From: Megachile rotundata
Lineage: Eukaryota > Arthropoda > Insecta > Hymenoptera > Megachilidae
DNA length: 64,000 nt
Direction: 5' to 3'
Assembly (NCBI RefSeq): GCF_050947335.1
Contig: NW_027473606.1
Location: forward strand, 1 to 64,000
This document shows, piece after piece, positions 1-12,656 of the stretch. The position numbers were made by a program, and so were the translations under genes. The notes beneath the pieces were generated by a model, which was not told the origin of the DNA, ran no database searches, and saw only the letters and a program-made list of their open reading frames with translations. Position 1 is the first letter of the stretch; every line of letters begins with the position of its first letter.

Positions 1-415
1 ATTATTATCAATCTAACTCATATTATTAACCATATTATGCAGATATGATCGATAGCACGACATTTACTATACTTACTACTCTTATTATTATCAATCCAAC
101 TCATATTATTAGCCATATTATGCTTAAATGATAAATAGAACTACAATTACTATACTCATTACTCTTATTATTATCAATCTAATCCATATTATTAGCCATA
201 TTATGCTTATATGATCGATAGAACGAGAATTACTATACTCACTACTCTTAGTATTATCAATCTAACTCATATTATTAGCCATATTATGCTTATATTATCG
301 ACAGAGCGACAATTACTATACTTATTACTGTTATTACTATCAATCTAACTCATATTATTAGCCATATTATGCTTAAATGATCGATAGAACGACAATTCCT
401 ATTCTTATTACTCTT

Positions 416-498
416 ATTATTATCAATCTAACTCATATTATTAGCCATATTATGCTTATATGATCGATAGAACGACAATTACTACACTTATTACTCTT
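416..498 (+). repeat. Representative satellite unit (base family)
   Basis: This unit differs from my hand-made consensus at one base (tacac for tatac near its end). Landmarks in order: attattatc (1-9), aatctaactc (10-19), atattattagcc (20-31), atattatgc (32-40), ttatatgatcgatag (41-55), aacgac (56-61), aattactatac (62-72) and ttattactctt (73-83). Two CpGs lie at about 50-51 and 58-59, within atcgat and aacgac. A catattat motif occurs twice, at 19 and 31. Most other families are this unit with linked changes at 29, 41-46, 55-64 and 70-83. Confidence 0.9.
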
Positions 499-1716
499 AT
501 TATTATGAATCTAACTCATATTATTAACCATATTATGCAGATATGATCGATAGAACTACAATTACTATACTCATTACTCTTATTATTATCAATCTAACTC
601 ATATTATTGGACATATTATGCTTATATGATCGATAGAACGAGAATTACTATACTCACTACTCTTAGTATTATCAATCTAACTCATATTATTAGCCATATT
701 ATGCTTAAATGATCGATAGAACGGCAATTACTATACTTATTACTCTTATTATTATCAATTTAACTTATATTATTACCCATATTATGCTTATATGATCGAT
801 AGAACGACAATTACTATACTTATTACTCTTATTATTATGAATCTAACTCATATTATTAACCATATTATGCAGATATGATCGATAGAACTACAATTACTAT
901 ACTCATTACTCTTATCATTATCAATCTAACTCTTATTATTAGCCATATTATGCTTATAATATCGATAGAACGACAATTACTATACTTATTACTCTTATTA
1001 TTATCAATCTAACTCATATTATTAGCCACATTATGCTTATATGATCGATAGAACGACAATTACTATACTTATTACTCTTATTATTATCAATCTAACTCAT
1101 ATTATTAACCATATTATGCTTATATGATCGATAGAACGACAATTACTCTACTTATAACTCTTATTATTATCAATCTAACTCATATTATTAACCATATTAT
1201 GCAGATATGATCGATAGCACGACATTTGCTATACCTAGTACTCCTATTATTATGGATCTAACTCATATTATTAACCATATTATGCAGATATGATCTATAG
1301 AACTACAATTACTATACTCATTACTCTTATTATTATCAATCTAACTCATATTATTAGCCATATTATGCTTATATGATCGACAGAACGACAATTACTATAC
1401 TTATTACACTCACTATTATCAATCTAACTCATATTATTAACCATATTATGCAGATATGATCGATAGCACGACATTTACTATACTTATTACTCTTATTATC
1501 ATCAATCTAACTCATATTATTGGCCATATTATGCTTAAATGATCGATAGAACGACAATTACTATACTTATTACTCTTATTATTATTAATCTAATTCATAT
1601 TATTAACCATATTATGCTAATATGATCGATAGAACGACAATTACTATAATTATTACACTCACTGTTATCAATCTAACTCATATTATTAACCATATTGTGC
1701 AGATATGATCGATAGC

Positions 1717-1799
1717 ACGACATTTACTATACACATTACTCTTACTATTATCAATCTAACTCATATTATTAACCATATTATGCAGATATGATCGATAGC
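1717..1799 (+). repeat. Example region of the CAG unit family
   Basis: A frequent family is marked by linked changes: attaacc instead of attagcc at 27-33, gcagatatgatc instead of gcttatatgatc at 39-50, and usually gcacgacatttac instead of gaacgacaattac at 55-67. The three changes nearly always travel together, so they form a haplotype rather than independent mutations. Members recur throughout (for example near 37, 1195, 1440, 2110, 4020, 12240 and 18720). Some members keep gaactacaattac after the cag, which suggests recombination between families inside a unit. The interval given is not trimmed to exact unit bounds. Confidence 0.75.
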
Positions 1800-2030
1800 A
1801 CGACATTTACTATACTTACTACTCTTATTATTATCAATCTAACTCATATTATTAGCCATATTATGCTTAAATGATCGATAGAACGACAATTACTATACTT
1901 ATTACTGTTATTATTATCAATCTAACTCATTCTATTAGCCATATTATGCTTATATGATCGATAGAACGACAATTACTATGCATATTACTCTTATTATTAT
2001 CAATCTAACTCATATTATTAGCCATATTAT

Positions 2031-2052
2031 GGTTATATGATTGACAGGACGA
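2031..2052. repeat. Unit variant ggttatatgattgacagg (first of about 14)
   Basis: Here gcttatatgatcgatagaac has become ggttatatgattgacaggac. Other copies lie near 9,750, 12,572, 14,481, 22,200, 32,245, 32,992, 43,701, 44,450, 45,611, 48,847, 51,588, 56,072 and 59,641. An agttatatg sub-variant is at 13,320 and 15,229. It is nearly always preceded by a unit containing tactatgcatatt and followed by tattacactcactgttatc, and often by the gcaaattt unit, so it marks a fixed run of units. Confidence 0.85.
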
Positions 2053-4875
2053 CAATTACTATACTTATTACACTCACTGTTATCAATCTAACTCATATTA
2101 TTAACCATATTATGCAGATATGATCGATAGCACGACATTTACTATACCTATTACTCTTATTATTATCAGCCTAACTCATATTATTAGCCATATTATGCTT
2201 ATATGATCGACAGAACGACAACTACTATACTTATTACACTCACTGTTATCAATCTAACTCATATTATTAGCCATATTATGCTTATATGATCGATAGAACG
2301 ACAATTACTATACTCATTACTCTTATTATTATCAATCTAACTCATACTATTAGCCATATTATGCTTATATGATCGATAGAACGACAATTACTATACTCAT
2401 TAATCTTATTATTATCAATCTAACTCATATTATTAGCCATATTATGCTTATATGATCGATAGAATGAGAATTACTATACTCACTACTCTGAGTATTATCA
2501 ATCTAACTCATATTATTAGCCATATTATGCTTAAATGATCGATAGAACTACAATTACTATACTCATTACTCTTATTATTATCAATCTAACCCATATTATT
2601 AGCCATATTATGCTTATATGATCGATAGAACGAGAAATACTATACTCACTACTCTTAGTATTATCAATCTAACTCATATTATTAGCCATATTATGTTTAT
2701 ATTATCGATAGAACGACAATTACTATACTTATTACTCTTATTATTATCAATCTAATTCATATTATTAACCGTATTATGCTAATATGATCGGTAGAACGAC
2801 AATTACTATACTTATTACACTCACTGTTATCAATCTAACTCATATTATTAACCATAATGTGCAGATATGATCGATAGCACGACATTTACTATACACGTTA
2901 CTCTTACTATTATCAATCTAACTCATATTATTAACCATATTATGCAGATATAATCGATAGCACGACATTTACTATACACATTACTCTTACTATTATCAAT
3001 CTAACTCCTATTATTAACCATATTATGCAGATATGATCGATAGCACGACATTTACTATATTTATTACTCTTATTATTATCAACCTAACTCATATTATTAG
3101 CCATATTATGCTTATATGATCGATAGAACGACAATTACTATACTTATTATTGTTATTTTTATCAGCCCAACTCATATTATTCGCCATATTATGCTTAAAT
3201 GATCGATAGAACGACAATTACTATACTTATTACTCTTACTATTATCAATCCAACTCATATTATTCGCCATATTATGCTTAAATGATCGATAGAACTACAA
3301 TTACTATACTCACCACTCTTAGTATTATCAATCTAACTCATATTATTAGCCATATTATGCTTATATGATCGATAGAACGACAATTACTATACTCATTAAT
3401 CTTATTATTATCAATCTAACTCATATTATTAGCCATATTATGCTTATATGATCGATAGAATGAGAATTACTATACTCACTACTCTGAGTATTATCAATCT
3501 AACTCATATTATTAGCCATATTATGCTTAAATGATCGATAGAACTACAATTACTATACTCATTACTCTTATTATTATCAATCTAACCCATATTATTAGCC
3601 ATATTATGCTTATATGATCGATAGAACGAGAAATACTATACTCACTACTCTTAGTATTATCAATCTAACTCATATTATTAGCCATATTATGTTTATATTA
3701 TCGATAGAACGACAATTACTATACTTATTACTCTTATTATTATCAATCTAATTCATATTATTAACCATATTATGCTAATATGATCGGTAGAACGACAATT
3801 ACTATACTTATTACACTCACTGTTATCAATCTAACTCATATTATTAACCATAATGTGCAGATATGATCGATAGCACGACATTTACTATACACGTTACTCT
3901 TACTATTATCAATCTAACTCATATTATTAACCATATTATGCAGATATAATCGATAGCACGACATTTACTATACACATTACTCTTACTATTATCAATCTAA
4001 CTCCTATTATTAACCATATTATGCAGATATGATCGATAGCACGACATTTACTATACTTACTACTCTTATTATTATCAATCTAACTCATATTATTAGCCAT
4101 ATTATGCTTAAATGATCGATAGAACGACAATTACTATACTCATTACTCTTATTATTATGAATCTAACTCATATTATTAGCCATATTATGCTTATATGAGC
4201 AATAGAACTACAATTCCTATACTTATTACTCTTATTATTATCAATCTAACTCCTATTATTAACCATATAATGCAGATATGATCGATAGCACGACATTTAC
4301 TATACTTACTACTCTTATTATTATCAATCTAACTCATATTATTAGCCATATTATGCTTCTATGATCGATAGAACGAGAATTACTATACTCACTACTCTTA
4401 GTATTATCAATCTAACTCATATTATTAGCCATATTATGCTAATATGATCGAGAGAACGATAATTACTATACTTATTACACTCACTGTTATCAATCTAACT
4501 CATATTATTAACCATATTATGCTTATATTATCGATAGAACGACAACTACTATACTTATTACTGTTATTATTATCAATCTAACTCATATTATTAGCCATAT
4601 TATGCTTATATGATCGATAGAACGACAATTACTATACTTATCACTCTTATTATTATGAATCTAACTCATATTATTAACCATATTATGCAGATATGATCGA
4701 TAGAACTACAATTACTATACTCATTACTCTTATTATTATGAATCTAACTCTTATTATTAGCCATATTATGCTTATATGATCGAGAGAACGACAATTACTA
4801 TACCCATTACTCTTATTATTATCAATCTAACTCATATTATTAGCCATATTATGCTTATATGATCGATAGAACGAC
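2052..4875. repeat. HOR block, copy 1 (45-unit spacing)
   Basis: This block recurs 3,735 bp (45 units) downstream at about 5,787-8,610. Shared landmarks include tattatcagcctaac (2,161 and 5,896), the attattgttatttttatc variant (3,147 and 6,882), ccatataatgcag (4,263 and 7,998) and tactatacccatt (4,796 and 8,531). The match is interrupted at about 4,523-4,590, where one unit differs (gcttatattatcg here, gcaaatttgattg in the other copy). A single-base difference is at 4,254 (ctcctatt against ctcatatt). Confidence 0.92.
2347..4052. repeat. 12-unit HOR, two copies
   Basis: About 2,347-3,056 repeats at 3,343-4,052, 996 bp (12 units) away. Both contain, in order, ctcattaatc (2,396 and 3,392), agaatgagaatt with ctctgagtatt, the gaacgagaaatac unit, and the ccataatgtgcag unit. 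A base difference is seen near 2,771 (aaccgtatt against aaccatatt). Each copy spans about 8.5 of the 12 units; the rest of the 12-unit period is filled by the attcttattttt-type units near 3,060-3,340. Confidence 0.88.
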
Positions 4876-4895
4876 AATTACTATACTTATTACTG

Positions 4896-6076
4896 TTATT
4901 ATTATCAATCTAACTCATATTATGAGCCATATTATGCTTAAATGATCGATAGAACTACAATTACTGTACTCATTACTCTTATTATTATCAATCTAACCCA
5001 TATTATTAGCCATATTATGCTTATATGATCGATAGAACGAGAATTACTATACTCACTACTATTAGTATTATCAATCTAACTCATATTATTAGCCATATTA
5101 TGCTTATATTGTCGATAGAACGACAATTACTATACTTATTACTGTTATTACTATCAATCTAACTCATATTATTAGCCATATTATGCTTAAATGATCGATA
5201 GAACGACAATTGCTATACTTATTACACTCACTGTTATCAATCTAACTCATATTATTAACCATATTATGCAGATATGATCGATAGCACGACATTTACTATA
5301 CCTATTACTCTTATTATTATCAGCCTAACTCATATTATTAGCCATATTATGCTTATATGATCGACAGAACGACAACTACTATACTTATTGCACTCACTGT
5401 TATCAATCTAACTCATATTATTAGCCATATTATGCTTATATGATCGATAGAACGACAATTACTATACTCATTACTCTTATTATTATCAATCTAACTCATA
5501 TTATGAGCCATATTATGCTTAAATGATCGATAGAACTACAATTACTGTACTCATTACTCTTATTATTATCAATCTAACCCATATTATTAGCCATATTATG
5601 CTTAAATGATCGATAGAACGAGAATTACTATACTCACTACTATTAGTATTATCAATCTAACTCATATTATTAGCCATATTATGCTTATATTGTCGATAGA
5701 ACGACAATTACTATACTTATTACTGTTATTACTATCAATCTAACTCATATTATTAGCCATATTATGCTTAAATGATCGATAGAACGACAATTACTATACT
5801 TATTACACTCACTGTTATCAATCTAACTCATATTATTAACCATATTATGCAGATATGATCGATAGCACGACATTTACTATACCTATTACTCTTATTATTA
5901 TCAGCCTAACTCATATTATTAGCCATATTATGCTTATATGATCGACAGAACGACAACTACTATACTTATTACACTCACTGTTATCAATCTAACTCATATT
6001 ATTAGCCATATTATGCTTATATGATCGATAGAACGACAATTACTATACTCATTACTCTTATTATTATCAATCTAAC
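4896..6076. repeat. 7-unit tandem HOR, two copies
   Basis: About 4,896-5,495 recurs at 5,477-6,076, an offset of 581 bp (7 units). Both begin with a unit reading catattatgagccat (a tga in place of tta) followed by gaactacaattactgtac, then a gag-family unit with actactattagtatt, then cttatattgtcg, and end with the cagcctaac unit. This is the shortest clean HOR in the window. Confidence 0.87.
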
Positions 6077-8610
6077 TCATACTATTAGCCATATTATGCT
6101 TATATGATCGATAGAACGACAATTACTATACTCATTAATCTTATTATTATCAATCTAACTCATATTATTAGCCATATTATGCTTATATGATCGATAGAAT
6201 GAGAATTACTATACTCACTACTCTGAGTATTATCAATCTAACTCATATTATTAGCCATATTATGCTTAAATGATCGATAGAACTACAATTACTATACTCA
6301 TTACTCTTATTATTATCAATCTAACCCATATTATTAGCCATATTATGCTTATATGATCGATAGAACGAGAAATACTATACTCACTACTCTTAGTATTATC
6401 AATCTAACTCATATTATTAGCCATATTATGTTTATATTATCGATAGAACGACAATTACTATACTTATTACTCTTATTATTATCAATCTAATTCATATTAT
6501 TAACCGTATTATGCTAATATGATCGGTAGAACGACAATTACTATACTTATTACACTCACTGTTATCAATCTAACTCATATTATTAACCATAATGTGCAGA
6601 TATGATCGATAGCACGACATTTACTATACACGTTACTCTTACTATTATCAATCTAACTCATATTATTAACCATATTATGCAGATATAATCGATAGCACGA
6701 CATTTACTATACACATTACTCTTACTATTATCAATCTAACTCCTATTATTAACCATATTATGCAGATATGATCGATAGCACGACATTTACTATATTTATT
6801 ACTCTTATTATTATCAACCTAACTCATATTATTAGCCATATTATGCTTATATGATCGATAGAACGACAATTACTATACTTATTATTGTTATTTTTATCAG
6901 CCCAACTCATATTATTCGCCATATTATGCTTAAATGATCGATAGAACGACAATTACTATACTTATTACTCTTACTATTATCAATCCAACTCATATTATTC
7001 GCCATATTATGCTTAAATGATCGATAGAACTACAATTACTATACTCACCACTCTTAGTATTATCAATCTAACTCATATTATTAGCCATATTATGCTTATA
7101 TGATCGATAGAACGACAATTACTATACTCATTAATCTTATTATTATCAATCTAACTCATATTATTAGCCATATTATGCTTATATGATCGATAGAATGAGA
7201 ATTACTATACTCACTACTCTGAGTATTATCAATCTAACTCATATTATTAGCCATATTATGCTTAAATGATCGATAGAACTACAATTACTATACTCATTAC
7301 TCTTATTATTATCAATCTAACCCATATTATTAGCCATATTATGCTTATATGATCGATAGAACGAGAAATACTATACTCACTACTCTTAGTATTATCAATC
7401 TAACTCATATTATTAGCCATATTATGTTTATATTATCGATAGAACGACAATTACTATACTTATTACTCTTATTATTATCAATCTAATTCATATTATTAAC
7501 CATATTATGCTAATATGATCGGTAGAACGACAATTACTATACTTATTACACTCACTGTTATCAATCTAACTCATATTATTAACCATAATGTGCAGATATG
7601 ATCGATAGCACGACATTTACTATACACGTTACTCTTACTATTATCAATCTAACTCATATTATTAACCATATTATGCAGATATAATCGATAGCACGACATT
7701 TACTATACACATTACTCTTACTATTATCAATCTAACTCCTATTATTAACCATATTATGCAGATATGATCGATAGCACGACATTTACTATACTTACTACTC
7801 TTATTATTATCAATCTAACTCATATTATTAGCCATATTATGCTTAAATGATCGATAGAACGACAATTACTATACTCATTACTCTTATTATTATGAATCTA
7901 ACTCATATTATTAGCCATATTATGCTTATATGAGCAATAGAACTACAATTCCTATACTTATTACTCTTATTATTATCAATCTAACTCATATTATTAACCA
8001 TATAATGCAGATATGATCGATAGCACGACATTTACTATACTTACTACTCTTATTATTATCAATCTAACTCATATTATTAGCCATATTATGCTTCTATGAT
8101 CGATAGAACGAGAATTACTATACTCACTACTCTTAGTATTATCAATCTAACTCATATTATTAGCCATATTATGCTAATATGATCGAGAGAACGATAATTA
8201 CTATACTTATTACACTCACTGTTATCAATCTAACTCATATTATTAACCATATTATGCAAATTTGATTGATAGAACGACAATCACTATACTTATTACTCTT
8301 ATTATTATCAACCTAACTCATATTATTAGCCATATTATGCTTATATGATCGATAGAACGACAATTACTATACTTATCACTCTTATTATTATGAATCTAAC
8401 TCATATTATTAACCATATTATGCAGATATGATCGATAGAACTACAATTACTATACTCATTACTCTTATTATTATGAATCTAACTCTTATTATTAGCCATA
8501 TTATGCTTATATGATCGAGAGAACGACAATTACTATACCCATTACTCTTATTATTATCAATCTAACTCATATTATTAGCCATATTATGCTTATATGATCG
8601 ATAGAACGAG
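5787..8610. repeat. HOR block, copy 2 (45-unit spacing)
   Basis: Second copy of 2,052-4,875. It carries the same nested 12-unit repeat (about 6,082-6,789 and 7,078-7,785), so the nested duplication is older than the 45-unit duplication. One unit near 8,257 has been exchanged for the gcaaattt family. Confidence 0.92.
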
Positions 8611-9020
8611 AATTACTATACTCACTACTCTGAGTATTATCAATCTAACCCATATTATTAGCCATATTATGCTTATATGATCGATAGAACGAGAATTACT
8701 ATACTCACTACTCTTAGTATTATCAATCTAACTCATATTATTAGCCATATTATGCTTATATTATCGGTAGAACGACAATTACTATACTTATTACTGTTAT
8801 TACTATCAATATAACTCATATTATTAGCCATATTATGCTTAAATGATCGATAGAACGACAATTACTATACTTATTACTCTTATTATTATGAATCTAACTC
8901 ATATTATTAGCCATATTATGCTTATATGAGCAATAGAACTACAATTACTATACTTATTACTCTTATTATTATCAATCTAACTCATATTATTAACCATATT
9001 ATGCAGATATGATCGATAGA
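8195..9020. repeat. HOR block, copy 1 (19-unit spacing)
   Basis: This block recurs at about 9,772-10,597, 1,577 bp (19 units) away. Shared landmarks are gcaaatttgat (8,255 and 9,832), tactatacccatt (8,531 and 10,108), ctcactactctgag (8,621 and 10,198), cttatattatcggtag and the tatgagcaatag unit. It ends where one copy continues as gatagaactac and the other as gatagcacgac. Confidence 0.88.
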
Positions 9021-9771
9021 ACTACAATTACTATACTCATTACTCTTATTATTATCAATCTAACTCATATTATTGGACATATTATGCTTATATGATCGAT
9101 AGAACGACAATTACTATACTTATTACACTCACTATTATCAATCTAACTCATATTATTAACCATATTATGCAGATATGATCGATAGCACGACATTTACTAT
9201 ACTTATTACTCTTATTATCATCAATCTAACTCATATTATTGGCCATATTATGCTTAAATGATCGATAGAACGACAATTACTATACTTATTACTCTTATTA
9301 TTATTAATCTAATTCATATTATTAACCATATTATGCTAATATGATCGATAGAACGACAATTACTATACTTATTACACTCACTGTTATCAATCTAACTCAT
9401 ATTATTAACCATATTGTGCAGATATGATCGATAGCACGACATTTACTATACACATTACTCTTACTATTATCAATCTAACTCATATTATTAACCATATTAT
9501 GCAGATATGATCGATAGCACGACATTTACTATACTTACTACTCTTATTATTATCAATCTAACTCATATTATTAGCCATATTATGCTTAAATGATCGATAG
9601 AACGACAATTACTATACTTATTACTGTTATTATTATCAATCTAACTCATTCTATTAGCCATATTATGCTTATATGATCGATAGAACGACAATTACTATGC
9701 ATATTACTCTTATTATTATCAATCTAACTCATATTATTAGCCATATTATGGTTATATGATTGACAGGACGA

Positions 9772-10597
9772 CAATTACTATACTTATTACACTCACTGTT
9801 ATCAATCTAACTCATATTATTAACAATATTATGCAAATTTGATCGATAGAACGACAATCACTATACTTATTACTCTTATTATTATCAACCTAACTCATAT
9901 TATTAGCCATATTATGCTTATATGATCGATAGAACGACAATTACTATACTTATTACTCTTATTATTATGAATCTAACTCATATTATTAACCATATTATGC
10001 AGATATGATCGATAGAACTACAATTACTATACTCATTACTCTTATTATTATGAATCTAACTCTTATTATTAGCCATATTATGCTTATATGATCGAGAGAA
10101 CGACAATTACTATACCCATTACTCTTATTATTATCAATCTAACTCATATTATTAGCCATATTATGCTTATATGATCGATAGAACGAGAATTACTATACTC
10201 ACTACTCTGAGTATTATCAATCTAACCCATATTATTAGCCATATTATGCTTATATGATCGATAGAACGAGAATTACTATACTCACTACTCTTAGTATTAT
10301 CAATCTAACTCATATTATTAGCCATATTATGCTTATATTATCGGTAGAACGACAATTACTATACTTATTACTGTTATTACTATCAATCTAACTCGTATTA
10401 TTAGCCATATTATGCTTAAATGATCGATAGAACGACAATTACTATACTTATTACTCTTATTATTATGAATCTAACTCATATTATTAGCCATATTATGCTT
10501 ATATGAGCAATAGAACTACAATTACTATACTTATTACTCTTATTATTATCAATCTAACTCATATTATTAACCATATTATGCAGATATGATCGATAGC
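9772..10597. repeat. HOR block, copy 2 (19-unit spacing)
   Basis: Second copy of 8,195-9,020. The interval between the copies, about 9,100-9,830, is itself a copy of about 1,380-2,110: tattacactcactattatc, then ttattatcatcaatc, then tattggccat, then the ggttatatgattgacagg unit. The region is therefore a sandwich of two HOR lineages. Confidence 0.86.
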
Positions 10598-12656
10598 ACG
10601 ACATTTACTATACTTACTACTCTTATTATTATCAATCCAACTCATATTATTAGCCATATTATGCTTAAATGATAAATAGAACTACAATTACTATACTCAT
10701 TACTCTTATTATTATCAATCTAATCCATATTATTAGCCATATTATGCTTATATGATCGATAGAACGAGAATTACTATACTCACTACTCTTAGTATTATCA
10801 ATCTAACTCATATTATTAGCCATATTATGCTTATATTATCGACAGAGCGACAATTACTATACTTATTACTGTTATTACTATCAATCTAACTCATATTATT
10901 AGCCATATTATGCTTAAATGATCGATAGAACGACAATTCCTATTCTTATTACTCTTATTATTATCAATCTAACTCATATTATTAGCCATATTATGCTTAT
11001 ATGATCGATAGAACGACAATTACTACACTTATTACTCTTATTATTATGAATCTAACTCATATTATTAACCATATTATGCAGATATGATCGATAGAACTAC
11101 AATTACTATACTCATTACTCTTATTATTATCAATCTAACTCATATTATTGGACATATTATGCTTATATGATCGATAGAACGAGAATTACTATACTCACTA
11201 CTCTTAGTATTATCAATCTAACTCATATTATTAGCCATATTATGCTTAAATGATCGATAGAACGGCAATTACTATACTTATTACTCTTATTATTATCAAT
11301 TTAACTTATATTATTACCCATATTATGCTTATATGATCGATAGAACGACAATTACTATACTTATTACTCTTATTATTATGAATCTAACTCATATTATTAA
11401 CCATATTATGCAGATATGATCGATAGAACTACAATTACTATACTCATTACTCTTATCATTATCAATCTAACTCTTATTATTAGCCATATTATGCTTATAA
11501 TATCGATAGAACGACAATTACTATACTTATTACTCTTATTATTATCAATCTAACTCATATTATTAGCCACATTATGCTTATATGATCGATAGAACGACAA
11601 TTACTATACTTATTACTCTTATTATTATCAATCTAACTCATATTATTAACCATATTATGCTTATATGATCGATAGAACGACAATTACTCTACTTATAACT
11701 CTTATTATTATCAATCTAACTCATATTATTAACCATATTATGCAGATATGATCGATAGCACGACATTTGCTATACCTAGTACTCCTATTATTATGGATCT
11801 AACTCATATTATTAACCATATTATGCAGATATGATCTATAGAACTACAATTACTATACTCATTACTCTTATTATTATCAATCTAACTCATATTATTAGCC
11901 ATATTATGCTTATATGATCGACAGAACGACAATTACTATACTTATTACACTCACTATTATCAATCTAACTCATATTATTAACCATATTATGCAGATATGA
12001 TCGATAGCACGACATTTACTATACTTATTACTCTTATTATCATCAATCTAACTCATATTATTGGCCATATTATGCTTAAATGATCGATAGAACGACAATT
12101 ACTATACTTATTACTCTTATTATTATTAATCTAATTCATATTATTAACCATATTATGCTAATATGATCGATAGAACGACAATTACTATAATTATTACACT
12201 CACTGTTATCAATCTAACTCATATTATTAACCATATTGTGCAGATATGATCGATAGCACGACATTTACTATACACATTACTCTTACTATTATCAATCTAA
12301 CTCATATTATTAACCATATTATGCAGATATGATCGATAGCACGACATTTACTATACTTACTACTCTTATTATTATCAATCTAACTCATATTATTAGCCAT
12401 ATTATGCTTAAATGATCGATAGAACGACAATTACTATACTTATTACTGTTATTATTATCAATCTAACTCATTCTATTAGCCATATTATGCTTATATGATC
12501 GATAGAACGACAATTACTATGCATATTACTCTTATTATTATCAATCTAACTCATATTATTAGCCATATTATGGTTATATGATTGACAGGACGACAATTAC
12601 TATACTTATTACACTCACTGTTATCAATCTAACTCATATTATTAACCATATTATGC
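10542..12656. repeat. HOR block, copy 2 (127-unit spacing)
   Basis: Second copy of the block at 1-2,115, in the same orientation and register. Its right end runs into the 23-unit tandem repeat that starts near 12,157, so 12,157-12,656 is shared by both structures. It shares gataaataga at 10,671, the one-base relic of gatcgatag seen otherwise only at 130. Confidence 0.92.

Larger units (their letters stand above)
1..2115. repeat. HOR block, copy 1 (127-unit spacing)
   Basis: This block recurs at 10,542-12,656, exactly 10,541 bp (127 units) downstream. Rare shared variants fix the alignment: gataaataga at 130 and 10,671; gacatttgctatacctagta near 1,220 and 11,761; attactataattatt at 1,640 and 12,181; tactatgcatatt near 1,974 and 12,515. 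The copies part at unit position 41, where copy 1 reads gcagat and copy 2 gcaaat. Copy 1 is cut by the window edge, so the true block probably starts further left. Confidence 0.93.
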
